A stretch of 64,000 nucleotides of DNA from Thereva unica. Lineage: Eukaryota; Arthropoda; Insecta; Diptera; Therevidae. Position 1 is the stretch's first letter. Every line of letters begins with the position of its first letter. The notes under the pieces were generated by a model. It did no database searches and was not told where the DNA came from. It saw only the letters and a list, made by a program, of their open reading frames with translations. The position numbers and the translations under genes were made by a program. The stretch lies in NCBI GenBank assembly GCA_949987705.1, contig OX465286.1, forward strand, positions 8,683,959 through 8,747,958, written 5' to 3'. Of the stretch, positions 51,801 to 63,895 are shown piece after piece.

Positions 51801-52940
51801 GCGGTTTTAAAGTCTAGAGGTGTTGAATTGACTGTTGAAACTCTAGACATTTTCCCATAGCTTGCCTCAAGGTGAAAATCTGATCAGTTGGTGAATTGCC
51901 TGGGTTGAAGCCACACTGATAATGGCATATGATATTTCTAGCGTATGAGGTCATCCTGTTTTGTAGGATAGCGGAGAATATGTTATACGCGGTACTCAAC
52001 AGCATTTTACCACGGTAATTAGTGCACGCTGTGATATTTCCTTTTATATGTATGTACCAGAGGGGCAAAGGATGCCTTTCTCCAGTCTTCTGGCATCACT
52101 TCCTGCTCGAATAATTGCACAATTAATTCATGAATCGCTTGGTGTAATGTAGGCCCTCCATATTTATCCAGTTCCGCTAAGATGCCGTCTGCAGCCGAAA
52201 CCTTGTAGTTTTTGAGCCGGGTTATGGCTTTGCTAACTTCTTTCGAGCTTGGTAGCGGTAGCATAGCATTATCATCAGATATTGGTGGAGCCTCCGAATC
52301 CTCAGTTGGCTCGCCATTTTGCAATTCAGGACAATGCTATTCCCACGGCTCCAAGATGCCTTTAGGATCGGTGATCAGATTCCCTTCTTTGTCCTTGCAG
52401 TATGTGCAACGTGGTGTGAATTGCGTCATACTGCGGTAGAGCTCCCACGCGTAGTGCGGCCATCGCTCTCTGTAATGTTCTAGTTCACAGACAAGATTTT
52501 TCTCCCAGGCCTCCTTTTTCGTCTGTGAATTATCTTTTCTTCTTTTCTGAGTTCTTTATGTTTCTCTTCGAGACTGCTCTCTGAGACTGCTGCATTACTC
52601 GGTGCGCAGGATTCTTACGTTCAATTGCCAGCTTGCATTCATTATTATCGAACCAGTCGTTCGGTGCTCTCTACAACTTCTGCCTAAGATGGAATCAGTA
52701 GTACCAATGGCATATTTTTAAGGCGAGGCCAGCTTTCGTCGACGTCTGGCATCTCATCTCCAGATCTTACTATTCTGAACGCCAGTTCTAACGCCTGACC
52801 GTAGCCGTCTCTGGCCATTCCGTTGCGTAGTGCAACTATGTTGATTCAAGCCTGATCAGCGGATGCAAAGCTTTCGGAGCACCATACCAACAAGATAGTG
52901 ATCCGAGTCGAAGTTGGCACCGCGATACATTCGTACCGTC
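51800..52940 (-). pseudogene. RTE-3 reverse transcriptase remnant
   Basis: The minus-strand frames 52324-52019 and 52068-51814 give the start of an RTE-type reverse transcriptase: SKEVSKAITRLKNYKVSAAD, GILAELDKYGG, VMPEDWRKASFAPL, then NYRGKMLLSTAYNIFSAILQ and HYQCGFNPGNSPTDQIFTLR. The D-box and YADD are missing because the element is cut near 51800. A frameshift separates the two frames. Same family as 72-211 and 6508-6835. Confidence 0.75.
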
Positions 52941-52944
52941 ATCA

Positions 52945-53665
52945 GACCTAGGAATCACCCTTTGTACTACCAGTCTGTCATGTCGTTCAGGTCATGGTGC
53001 AATGTCTAGTAGCAAGCTTGGCTTGAAAGATCGAAAAGAAAATGATAGGATTATGGGGGATCTGCGCGGTGTTGGAACAGGTGGCGATGAACCTTACATT
53101 TGAACTCTTGGGTGTTGTACGAGTTCGGGAAAACTGATTGTGGGAGATTATTCCACAGTCGAATTGTTCTATTCATAAACGAACTTCTAGGACATGTTGT
53201 GCGCGAAAGGGGTGAGCCGAGCGGGCTAGTCTTGTGTTGCGGGAAGAGTAATGCTGTGCAGGCAGAAGGTCCTGAATTTCAGTGGAACAGTCGCTGTGGT
53301 AATAGGCATGGAGATACAAAGGCTGTCATCTCCGATGTTTCGGAGCCCCGCTAAGGCGGTTTTCGAGGCGCCCGCCCAGACAAATGAGATACTCGAGGCG
53401 GGGCCGAATGTAGGATTTGTAGATTGTAGCTCTAGCTGCTGGTGGGAGAAGCATATTGGCATCTCTTAAGAAATCCTAAGCATTGGGAGGAAGGAAAGTG
53501 CAGGTTTTATAAGTAATAAGACAGTACTTCGTTTTGGAGGGTTTGAACTCAACACGATTCTTGCGGCCCCAATCAAGAATGTGTTCGATGTCCCTGTTGA
53601 TAGAGTTGGACATGGGTTCACGATGGTGAAGACAAGGTCTGGAATGTTGCTCGTTCCGTAATAAT
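52945..53665 (-). pseudogene. J1 retrotransposon 3' remnant
   Basis: The minus strand reads the J1 C-terminal region (YNLQILHSAPPRVS-like, then AGASKTALAGLRN) and the 3' sequence mirrored in AAGCTTGCTACTAGACATTG. It is collinear with 35404-36200, with many breaks. Confidence 0.65.
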
Positions 53666-54773
53666 TTTTTTTCCGGGTGAGGTTATATTAGCCAGTCGCC
53701 AACCTTACTTGGAAGGGACTAGCCCGATCATATTAGCCTATCCTTTCGCCATTTTCTAAATATTTCCATGACGTTGATTTATTTTGTCCATCTCGTCACA
53801 TGCCTTGAAAGAGATAGACCAAGTCTACTGCACATATAATTTTTGAATATTATGAATGAAAAAATTCTCTTAAGGATTTGAATGAAAATTCCCTGACTTT
53901 TTTCCATATTATTTAAAAATTTCCTGGGGCTTTTCCAGCTTTTCCAGAAGGTGGCCACCCTGCGTCTTGCCTGTCGGTCTATCTAAATTGCAATAAAAAC
54001 ATTAAAAAAAATAATCGAATCACGCAGTCTGGTTTCTACAGAAATAAGGTGACTATGTGCACTGCTACAAGTGCTGCTGCTGCATAGTGACGGAGAATGC
54101 ACGGCCGACAGTGAGGCTCACCCTTGGAATAATTGTCATGCGCGCGCATATACATGGCAGAAAGCGCGCACTCCAAAAATAACAAAAAAAAAAAAACTAA
54201 GAAAAACTAGGAGAAATTACATATGTGTACGCGCGAGCGCGCTATACTTGTGCCACCACCTCTCGAGCCCAGCAGACTACGTTTAAGAGAAGGAGTTGTG
54301 TGCGCGCCGGTCGAGCCCGATTAGCTCCAAGAAGTTAATCCAAATTTAGATATATGGACGGAAATTAAATTGCTGCTGGTTCTGGTTGCTAATAAAACGC
54401 GCGTGCCCAAGCACAAGCTCCAGATCAATGAGGGTAGTCCATAGAGGAGAACTGGAGCGAGGTGAGGGGGCATATACAAGAAGGGGAGCGTGTGTGTGAG
54501 TGTTTTTTTTTTCTGTAAGAAAAACGCCAGGAGGCCTTAAAGTAATTAGTCTGATTTTAGTTCATTGCATATTGTAGAATAAAATTGAATTAAAAATTGA
54601 GCAATTGAAGAAGGAATTGAGCAATTTTAACTTGAGCAGTTTCTTCCTTTTTGTTGCTTTTTATGATTTCTTCATATATATTCGTTTCTATTTACAGACG
54701 AATATAAACATTATATTCAGCGATTGATGAATGATAAAAACAACCCCTAAACCCCTTCCTGCGGGGGAGGGGA
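53666..54773. other. Stretch without a recognised gene
   Basis: Near 53935-53960 the word GGTGGCCACCCTG resembles a hAT-type end also hinted at near 36960. GCGCGC words are frequent at 54140-54320. Nothing coding was recognised. Confidence 0.3.
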
Positions 54774-54777
54774 GGGG

Positions 54778-54845
54778 GGGGGGCAAAATCGTACCGTCAC
54801 CTCCTCGCTGGTGCCTCTTGGATAACCAACCGACGACGGACGTAC
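54778..54845 (+). ncRNA. Possible HDV-like ribozyme core of RTE-2
   Basis: P1 GGGGGGC (54778-54784) can pair, with three G-U pairs, to GCCTCTT (54813-54819). P3 ACC/GGT encloses TCCTCGC plus T, identical to the HDV genomic loop. GG follows at 54820-54821. P2 GTACCGTC (54791-54798) pairs with GACGG...TAC (54835-54845) with a 3-base bulge. No proper P4 hairpin fits in the 13 bases left, so activity is uncertain. Confidence 0.4.
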
Positions 54846-56922
54846 CCAGTGCCCGGGGGTATAGCTGGGCCACCCTATCCGATGGGGTATAATTCACGGA
54901 TCCGATCCTCCTGGTAGTGGGGTTGGGCGTTGGGCTAACTACCGGACCCTGTAAAAACACATCACTTAAGGAACCCGAAGCAAAGCCTCGGAACGGGCGG
55001 GAAAAACGACGACGACTACGGCAACAGCACCTGGAAATGATTTTCGGAACATGGAACACGCGAAGTATGTACAGAACTGCAGCAGTTAAGTCACTATTAG
55101 ACGAAATGACCAGATATAAAATAAAATTACTCGCGTTACAAGAGATCAGATGGATACGAGACGGGACAATAGACCTTGGCAACTACAGGATATTCTACAG
55201 CTGCGGAAGGGAACATCACTTAGGAGTAGGCTTCGTAGTACACAAGTCAATTATAGATAATGTGATAGAGTTCAAGCCAATCTGTGAACGATTATGCTCA
55301 ATACGTCTCCGAACGAAGTTCTTTACCCTCTCTCAATCATAAACGTACATGCGGAGACGGAGGAGAAAGCGGACACGACAAAGGACACTTTCTTGCTTGA
55401 GCGCGCATATAGTTCCAATAACATCAAGATGGTGATAGGAGACCTCAACGCCAAAATTCGAAGAGAGAACTGGCACAGACCGACCATGGAAGGAAAGTCT
55501 CCACGAAACATCAAACGATAATGGACAACGTGTTATCGATTTCGCAATGAGTAAAAATATGATCGTCAGCTCAACATATTTCCCAAGAAAGGACATGGGA
55601 GCAAAGCATTATCTGCCCAATTCAACTGTGGAAACTATAGAGGCATAAGCACAGTATATAAAATAATGACCAATATAATTAAGGCCAGACTGGAATCTTA
55701 CGCAGAAGCTGCAATAAGTGAATACCAAGCTGGATTCAGAAGAAACAGGTCAACAATGGATCAACTTTTCTCAATAAGGCAAATCCTCCGAAAATGCTGG
55801 GAATACAATATCGACGTGTATCAACTTTTCATCGACTTTAAACAAGCATACAGACAGGGAGCAAATGTATGCAACAATGCTGGACCTAAACATCCCCCTA
55901 AAGATAATAAAATTAACAAAAATGACAATGGAAAATACAAGATGTGCAGTCAGAATACAAGTAGAATTGACGGAGTCCTTCCCAGTCAAGCAAGGCTTAA
56001 AGCAGGGCGATGGGCTGGCACCCATGCTATTTAATCTCTGCCTAGAAGGAGTAATTCGCAAGGTTAACATTGATGCGAACGCAACCCTGCTTAACAAATC
56101 CAAACAGCTGGCAGGATATGCCGGCGATATAAACTGCCTTGCAAGATCACTGTCATATCCTAGAGAAACATTCACAGAATTAGAAGATGGAACAAAACAT
56201 ATAGGGCTGCAGATAAACGCAGAGAAGAGCAAGATTCTAATTCAGTCCAGGGTGGAAAGAAGAAGAAGAAACCACAATACCACCTGGGGAGAATATAACT
56301 TTGAACGGGTAAACCAATTTAACTACCTGGGGTCCACAGTGTCAGCGAAGACAACGATGAAACGATAGACGTACAAAGACGAATAAACGCCGCGAACAGA
56401 ACATACTTCTCACTACTGCCAGTAATGAAATCCAGAGACGCCAACAGAAAAACTAAAATAAGAATCTACAAAACCATCATACGTACAGTAGCTACGTATG
56501 GATGTGAAGCATGGAGTATCTCCCAGAAATCCGCAGACAAGTTGGATATGTTTGAGAGGAAGGCCCAATCAATGAGGACAATGCATGGAGAATACGCTAC
56601 AATCACGAATTGTACGACTTATACAAAGAGTGTAGACTTTCGACCCATGCCAAGCTACTACGTTTACGTTGGGCCGGTCATGTCCAAAGAATGGCTGACT
56701 CAAGGATACCAAAAAAAGCCCTGTATCGACTACCAGATGGCAAAAGACCAGTTGGCAAACCACGGTTAAGGTGGGAAAATAGTGTTGAGGCCGATGCAGC
56801 AAAACTGCTCAACACAAGAAACTGGAGACAAGCTGCGGAGCAGAGAGACGTCTGGAGGAAGAAGCTGATGGAGGCCAAGGCTCGAATTGGGCTATTGAGC
56901 CATCGAAGAAGAAGAAGAAGAA
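54778..56922 (+). pseudogene. RTE-2 retrotransposon, internally deleted
   Basis: The leader at 54778-54910 has a possible HDV-like core. The endonuclease start reads MIFGTWNTRSM, LLALQEIRWIRDG, GVGFVVHKS and VIGDLNAKI (55040-55460). It then jumps at about 55610 to the reverse transcriptase (NYRGISTVYKIMTNII, YQAGFRRNRSTMDQLFSIRQ, FIDFKQAY), losing the endonuclease end with the SDH block. The active site is YAGD instead of YADD (near 56118). The C-terminus reads LLRLRWAGHVQRMADSR and GKPRLRW, and it ends in GAA repeats (56905-56922). There are several frameshifts. J2 sequence follows without a gap. Confidence 0.85.
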
Positions 56923-59710
56923 GTGAATATCTTAGCACTATAAGTGATAAAGTGTTTACTGATCCTAGAGACTTCTTCAGATTTGTCAACTCTAAGAAAA
57001 AAGTTGATAACTACCCTAATACTATGCAGCACACGAACTGGTCAAGCTGTGAGTCGCCTGCGATTTGCAGCATGTTGGCGTCATTCTTTCATCAATCCTT
57101 TTCGCCTTCTGACTTTCAGCCTAATGACAATAATTTTCGTCAAATTATTCCTAACCGAGAGACTCATTTTTTACCTCTCTCAATTACCAGTGCCGATATC
57201 GTGAAACATATCGACGAACTCCCATTCGACTTCACTTCTGGCCCCGACGGTATTCCTCCTGCTGTCCTTAAGTCCTGTGTGGAGGTTCTGCAGTCTCCAC
57301 TGAAAGCCCTTTTCCATAAATCCCTGGATAAAGGGTACTTCCCTACGATTTGGAAGAATTCGTTCATAGTTCCTATTCACAAAAGTGGTAGCAAGAACGA
57401 AATATAGAATTATAGACCAGTTGCGAAGTTGTCTATTATTCCAAAACTTTTCGAATCAATTATCTATTCTCCAATCGCTCCTATCTGCAAGAGGCTGGTC
57501 TCAACGTATCAACATGGTTTTCTTGCAGCTCGTTCCACTACCACCAATCTTCTTGAGTTCACTGCTCATGCTGTCGAGGGCTTCGTTTCTGGTTGTCAAA
57601 CTGATTATGTTTACACTGATTTTAGTAAGGCATTCGACAAGCTCTCCCATTCCATTGTAATTCTGAAATTAAGAAAGTTAGGCTTTCCGCAAGCCCTTCT
57701 TAGTATGGTTCCAGTCCTACTTAGCTGACAGGACCTACCAAGTCCTTTTCCGTGGATCCAAATCTGCGACCATTGAGGCGTCATCCGGTGTCCCTCAAGG
57801 CAGTCATCTTGGCCCTATCCTTTTTATTCTTTCTATTGATGACATTGTTCCCTTGCTAAGACCCTGTAGAACAGTGGTTCCCAAACTTTATTTCGTACGG
57901 AACCTTTCTACAATGTATAAAATTTAACGGAACCCAACGATGAAAAAAAAAGTAATATATGATATATATTTATCCTTTAATATATTTTAAAACGTTGTTA
58001 TTAGCTCGCTTTCTTGTCTGTCTGTTTGTCCGGTACATATTTTGCAATCGATTTTTTGAATACTTCCGATCACCCTGAAATTTTGCACACAACTTCAGCT
58101 CCAATGACAATGCAAGATGATATACTCATTATACCGTTAGATCCCTGGTGGCCGTCTCAAGAGAACGGATTACTGTTTTCTTCACGGAACAAATTTTGCA
58201 ATCAATTTTTCAAATACTTCCGGATATCCTATAATGCTGAAATTTTGCATACAGCTTTAGCTCCGATGACAATATGGTATACTCAATATACCTTTAGATC
58301 CATGGCGGCAGTCCCAGGAGGGCGGACTGAAATATTCTTCACAACCCCTTCGACATGGGTATCAAATGAAAGGGTATGATAAGTAGAACACCATAAGCAA
58401 TATAGTATACTCAATATATCGTTTGGCTCATGGCGGCCATCTCAAGAGGGCGGATTACCATTTTCTTCACAACCTCCTCGACATGGGAATATAGAATGGC
58501 GGCCAAAATGTTACGCGGCGTGACGTAGACCAAATTTCAAGGAGGAAGGGCCACTCGCACTTTCTGATTAACAAGAACGCGTTAAACGGCCGGCGCAGCG
58601 CCAGTGAGTCTGCGAATGTATTTGCGCTTCGGCGCTGGTGACACGGAACCCTAAAATTTTTTGGTGGAACCGTAAGGTTCCGCGGAACCCACTTTGGGAA
58701 TCACTGCTGTAGAATATTGATTTACGTTGATGACATCAAATTGTACCGTCACATAAAGAGTATTGAGGATTGCAAACTTTTGCAAGTTGACCTTGACACC
58801 TTTTACTCTTGGTGTGCTAACAACCTGGTTCTTAATATTGGTAAATGTGAAGTCATGACTTTTAGTAGGAGACGTGATCCTATAATTTTTAACTGCACCT
58901 TTTCTGATAAGGGGATCCCTCGTGTTAATTTTGTTAAAGATCTAGCTATTAGGTTTGATAGTAAGCTGGATTTTTCCACTCACATCAACTATATCTCTTC
59001 CAGAGGTAGTTTAGTCCTGGGTTTTATTGAAAGGTGGTCCAAAGAATTTAACAACCCCTTGATTACTAAACACCTCTACATTTCCCTTGTCAGGCCATTA
59101 CTCGAATATGCGTCCCAGGTTTGGCCTCCTCACTACTCTTCGCATGTTAGAACTATTGAATCGGTTCAACGAAGGTTCGTTAGATTCGCACTGAATCATC
59201 TTCATTGGGAAAACCCATTAGTTCTTCCATCATATGAATCCCGGCTTAAGTTACTCAACTTCAGCTCTCTTCATAAGCGTCGTGAGATGGCCGATGTTGT
59301 ATTTGTTCATCAGCTCCCTAATGGAAAGGTTGACTCTGGTTTTCTAGGTCGCCGTGCGTCGTTTAGAGAGAGAGAGAGTCGTTATAACCTGAGAGGACCA
59401 CCTCTTTTACAAATCAACTCCTCTAACACGAATTACACGATATGAGCCTGTCGATTACATGTTCATTAATGTTAACAATAATATTAATGTCTTTAGCGTG
59501 AGCATTGGTAAAGATGTCCTTAAAAGGAGTCTTTTAAATCTCACGTGACCACTTATGTTTCCTGTTGCTTGCGTTGGTTACATGTTAATTTAATTTACTA
59601 ATTTTTATGTTTGCGCTTGGTCGTGCTGAGTAGGTAAACCTTCCTTGGTTCAGCTAAGAAGTGCGCCTTCTGTATTAGAAGGGTTAACTCTATTAAAAAA
59701 AAAAAAAAGA
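56923..59710 (+). pseudogene. J2 (Jockey-type) retrotransposon, split by a hAT MITE
   Basis: Reverse transcriptase from SDKVFTDPRDFFRFVNSKKK through DFTSGPDGIPPAVLKSC, a stop near 57405, QHGFLAARSTTTNLLEF, DFSKAFDKL and GVPQGSHLGPI, then a 835-bp hAT MITE just before the active site. It resumes with LIYVDDIKLYRH, FSTHINYISSRGSLVLGFIE, FVRFALNHLHWENP and a stop at 59443. A poly(A) tail of about 14 A is near 59695. 5' truncated directly at the RTE-2 tail. A frameshift near 57700 also breaks it. Same family as 6860-8000. Confidence 0.85.
57872..58706. mobile_element. hAT MITE with perfect 8-bp target duplication
   Basis: Ends CAGTGGTTCCCAAACTT and the inverse of CAGTGATTCCCAAAGTGG. Flanked by CTGTAGAA at 57864-57871 and 58707-58714. 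The interior has imperfect direct repeats (TTTTGCAATC..TTTT, GAAATTTTGCA, GCTCC.ATGACAAT) at about 58035-58130 and 58190-58280. No transposase in 835 bp. Confidence 0.93.
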
Positions 59711-60801
59711 AATGTACTCATTTTGGTTGTAGTACATAAGAAACACTTTTGTACAAACCACGGCCCATTTATTATCATAAATTATTCATTTCATTAAAAA
59801 TTCGTAATTATGTATATTTGAAAACCAACCAACAAAAAAAAGAGAAAAGAATCTTTTTACCGGCAACTTGTAATTAAATTCAAGAGAAAGTAAGAAAAAA
59901 TGTTTAATACGCCAAAGAAGCCGTACTTTAAGTTTGCGTCATTTCAATATGTTTACATCATGTAACAATGTAATGGGGCGATGGTGAAAAACATTTTACA
60001 CAATTTCGAATTCGAAATACAAATGTAAAAAAAAATAATTCTCTACTATCGGGAAGAGACAGAAGGTAAAATTGCATTATTCACGTAGGTTTAAATAATG
60101 CTAATAGTAGGTGTGTGAACTGAGGTGTCTATCGTCCCTTATTCCTCCCCCATAGACACTATATATGTATATATGTAATCTAACGTGCACATATATTGTC
60201 ATCGAAATTAAAGCATAAAGCGATTTCATCCTCCCACATTTCACCATTCATTTTGTTTATTTTTTATTGACATTCTACGACATTGTAGGTATATATGGGC
60301 CCTGTAGGTTAATCTCATGATTAAACAAAACCTGTAAGGTAGTCTATGACTAGCACTTTCTTCTTCTTGTGCTATTAAGAGAAATTCATACACATGCATA
60401 AAGAGAATAGCAAATAATACCGCTTTGTCGGTGGGCGGTGACAGGGTGATTATAATGATGTACACTATTCGCAGTTCAACTGATATGAAATCATTCCTGT
60501 GTTATATGTGCTAATTCACCTACAATATATATAACAATTTATTTATTAATGCGTTTTTTTCTGCTTGGTTTCGTAAAATTCGATTATCGCCTACACCTCG
60601 CACACACACACACACACACATAGTTGATGGTGTTATGATTGTGAAATAAAATTATTACCATAGTATGTCTACATTATTTACCTATGTTTATAGCACGTGT
60701 CTCAAAATTGCGAGTAGGATTCGAATTTCGCGCGTGTTTTTGAGATGGGTTTAATCTTGAACCCAAAACTCAATTGGAAGTCGAACATCGAGGAAAGCTG
60801 A
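59711..60801. other. Stretch without a recognised gene
   Basis: AT-rich, with a CA microsatellite at 60599-60620 and short TATATA words. The frame at 60241-60465 shows no motif. Confidence 0.35.
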
Positions 60802-61020
60802 CTCCTGTGCTGAAAGCCGAGTCGTGTGTCGTGACAAGTCGTTTGACCTGAAGAAAGTGACTTTTCAGTCGAATTACGACTTTAAACACAGAGGCTTAAA
60901 CTCAACTTAGAACTTCTGCTATTGGCCCCGATGCTGAAAATCGTAATTCGACTGAAAGGTCACTTTCTTCAGGTCAAACGACTTGTCACGATACACGACT
61001 CGACTTTCAGCGCAGGGGCC
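60802..61020. mobile_element. Foldback MITE, dispersed family, copy 3
   Basis: Left arm CTCCTGTGCTGAAAGCCGAG, right arm its inverse ending CGACTTTCAGCGCAGGGGCC. Inner arm GTGACAAGTCGTTTGACCTG is mirrored by CAGGTCAAACGACTTGTCAC. The best conserved arms of the three copies. Confidence 0.8.
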
Positions 61021-61399
61021 GCTGTATAGCTTTCTACGGCTTAAAAATACTTCCGCAAAAGATGGGGTCTCAAGCCAAAGAAACCCGTATGGAAATATAC
61101 AAGCGTGGTACATCCAATTCTTACGTATGGTTGAACAGGCTATAAAGTCATAAAGCTGAGAAGGATCTAGAGAATGGGCAACAGGCGCTATAAGAACATG
61201 CCTCACGAACACCCTTGATGTTCTCTTGCAGCTGATCCCCCCGATCTTCAAACCAAACACCTAGCCTACTTTAGGGGATTCCGCGGCCTGGACCTTAAAA
61301 CCCTAGATCATAACAACATCTTGAGCTTGCGTGAAGTTATGATTGTAACAACCACGGAATACCTTCGCCAAGGCAATAATCTCCAAACCCTTTTTTGAC
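61021..61399. other. Stretch without a recognised gene
   Basis: No motif recognised. Short degenerate coding-like pieces (for example AGLDLKTLDHNNILSLRE in a plus frame at about 61275-61330) may be the start of the RTE-4 remnant. Confidence 0.3.
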
Positions 61400-62995
61400 C
61401 GCGTACCCTTATGACTAGCTCCGCTGTCGTCTGATCCCAAGTCCAGGGTGTGAAAGGAGGAAGGTGGTCGACCAGAATCGGGAAACCGAAGAAGCTCGGC
61501 AAGAACTTACTAATTACGAAATAATGCTACCGCATCCGGGGCAGCCGATGTGCCAGCACTGGAAACCAGGGATGCTGTTGAGAAGTGGGTTACTGGCCGA
61601 ACACCCAAATTAGTCACACCGAAAATGGAAATTCAATTCGTCGCGTCGAATGTACGCACAGAAAATCACGTCGGACAAAAGGAAATCATAGCGCTATCGG
61701 AACTACGACTTACCGGTTCCGGGACATTGCGATCGTCCTGCCAACAAACAATCGACGAAACGATGACGCTTTACTATTCCGGTGTTGAGAAACTAGAGGC
61801 CGGCGTCGGGTTTATGGTCGATCGATAGGCTGCCAGCAGCGTTATCACATTCCAACCGATATCCGAGCGTTTGGCGGTTATAACCATAAGCGGAACGATC
61901 CCATATCGAGGCCAGCCCGGACGCGAACAAAGTCGAATTTTACGACCAGCTTTACCAGACGCTGGATACGATACCTTGAACCGAATTAATAATTCTCGCG
62001 GGGATTTCAAAGCACATACAGGAGCAGATCGAACCAGCTGAAAAGAAACGATGGGCAAATTCGGACACGGAGTAACTAACGACAACGGCTTTTACACCTC
62101 CTTTTATTCGCAGCGTCAAACAATTTGATCGTTGACAACAGCATATTCCGCCATCCATTCAAACACCAACTCACCTGGCGAAATCCATCCGGCAATGACT
62201 CGGCGATGTTAGACTACGTCTTGATTAGCGCAAGATTCCGATCGACGCTCAAAGACGTACGTGCAATGGGTGGGTCCGATTGCGGATCGGACCATCTTAT
62301 CTTGTTCGAGATTACAGCTGCGATTACAAAGAGCGAAGTAAACGGCGCCACCACCAGCCAAGAAGAATTGGGCGTGCCTACAGGACCCGACCATCGGGCG
62401 AATGTTTCAAATGGCATTATCCAACAAATTCGCGGCGCTCGCAATACCGAACGATATCGATGTAGAAGAAATGCCATTATCGGAGTCCATTGTGGGATGT
62501 GCAATGAAGTTGTGTCCACCTATCCGTAAATGGACACAGCCATGGTTCTCGGATATCTCGGACGTCGATTTCGAGCAAAACCGACGACTGAACTAAGAAG
62601 TTCGACAGAAAATCGAAATCGGGCCGAGAAGCATACTGGAATAACGTTGCGGCCGACATGGAAGAAGCGGCGTCAAGGCCCGAGTACCGGACGCTATACT
62701 AGACAATCCGGCGCTTAGGCGGCAAAACAACATCAATAAGCGAAAACATCAAAAAATCGGATGGAACTTTCGTGACCCCTTCCCATGGGTGCCGGCAGCG
62801 TTGTGGAGAATTCTTTCATCAGCTGTACAACCACGATCCTCCACAAGATCCAGCACCCGAACCGCCGATTATCGAACAGCGGACGAATCAGTTTCTCGAT
62901 ACCGAACCGATAATTATCCAGGTGAAGGCAATAAAATCGCTGGAATTGGAAAAGCGCCGGGAATAGATCAAGTGACCACCGACACGGTTCTTGAG
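61400..62995 (+). pseudogene. RTE-4 retrotransposon remnant
   Basis: The leader block shared with 1270-1380 is followed by a degraded endonuclease: NVRTENHVGQKEIIALSEL, GVEKLEAGVGF, then LDYVLISARFRSTLKDVRAM and GSDCGSDHLIL (near 62270-62310). The reverse transcriptase start is seen near 62780-62990 (FFHQLYNHDPPQDPAPEPP, then KSLELEK and, in another frame, GIDQVTTDTVLEAPI). Many frameshifts and stops. Cut at about 62995 by J1 sequence. Confidence 0.65.
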
Positions 62996-62997
62996 GC

Positions 62998-63610
62998 CCC
63001 AATCAAGAATTCGTGCAATGTCCCTGTTGGTTGAATTGGACAAGAGTTAGCGATGATGTATACAAGGTCTGGCGCTTGCTTGTGTTACCATATCAAAACC
63101 ATAGGAATAACGTAGAGTACCGTCGTCAGCAAAGCTGTGGAGTGAATTGGGGGGGGGGGATTGAGAGCAGGTCATTTATAAAAACTAGGAAGAGAAGTGG
63201 TGATAGAATTGAGCCCTGTGGAACACCTGCGGTGGGGGTCAGATTCGACGCCATTCAATACTACCTTGATTGAACGGCCAGAAAGGAAGCTCTCAATCCA
63301 GTTCTTCAGAACAGAGTCAATATCAATAGCTTGTAGTTTAGCCAACAGAGCGGAATGCCATACTCTGTCAAATTGGAGATATCCAAAGCAACCAGCACGA
63401 AATCGGTGTATACTTCGGCTGAGTAGCTCCGTTAGGCAAACAAGGAGGTCGCCAGTAGATCTTTTCGATCTAAAGCCGTATTGTTTGTCGTTCAATATTT
63501 GGTTGTATTCAAGATATTCCATAAGCTTTCTATTTATTATTGTCTCCATAATTTTGGAGAGAATAGAAGTAATTGCTATTGAGCGGTCACTAGCTTCACC
63601 TTTTTAGGTA
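62998..63610 (-). pseudogene. J1 retrotransposon remnant, minus strand
   Basis: The minus-strand reading 63549-63172 gives METIINRKLMEYLEYNQILN, KQYGFRSKRSTGDLLVCLTE, LQFDRVWHSALLAKLQA and NWIESFLSGRSIKVVLNGVE, the J1 reverse transcriptase. A small deletion in the D-box region removes residues where the 44.4 kb copy has LDISKAFDRV. The rest of J1 is missing on both sides. Confidence 0.78.
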
Positions 63611-63667
63611 TAGGCTGAACATGAGCCAGTTTCCAAGAGTCAGGATAAACTCCGGAGAAGTATGAAC

Positions 63668-63895
63668 GCGACGCGAAAACGAAATTCTAGCTAGACAGCC
63701 TCTTGACTGAAATCCAAAAGGGTCCCGTCGAGCCGAAGGAAGACCTAGAACAACGTGGAGGAGAACTCTGTTAGCAGAGGCTGCAACAACTGGAAAATCC
63801 TGGTCGGAGCTGAGAGCTGTCGCACAAGACAGAGTCCAATGGAAGGTATCTGTTTCCGCCCTATGTATCATGAGGGATTAAAGGGGAATAAGAAG
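63668..63895 (+). pseudogene. RTE-1 3' end fragment
   Basis: Matches the last 200 bp of RTE-1 copies A and B, through the stop region ATGAGGGATTAAAGGGG. It ends in AAGAAG/AGAT repeats (63886-63900), yet another tail variant. Joined on the left to unrelated sequence. Confidence 0.75.
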
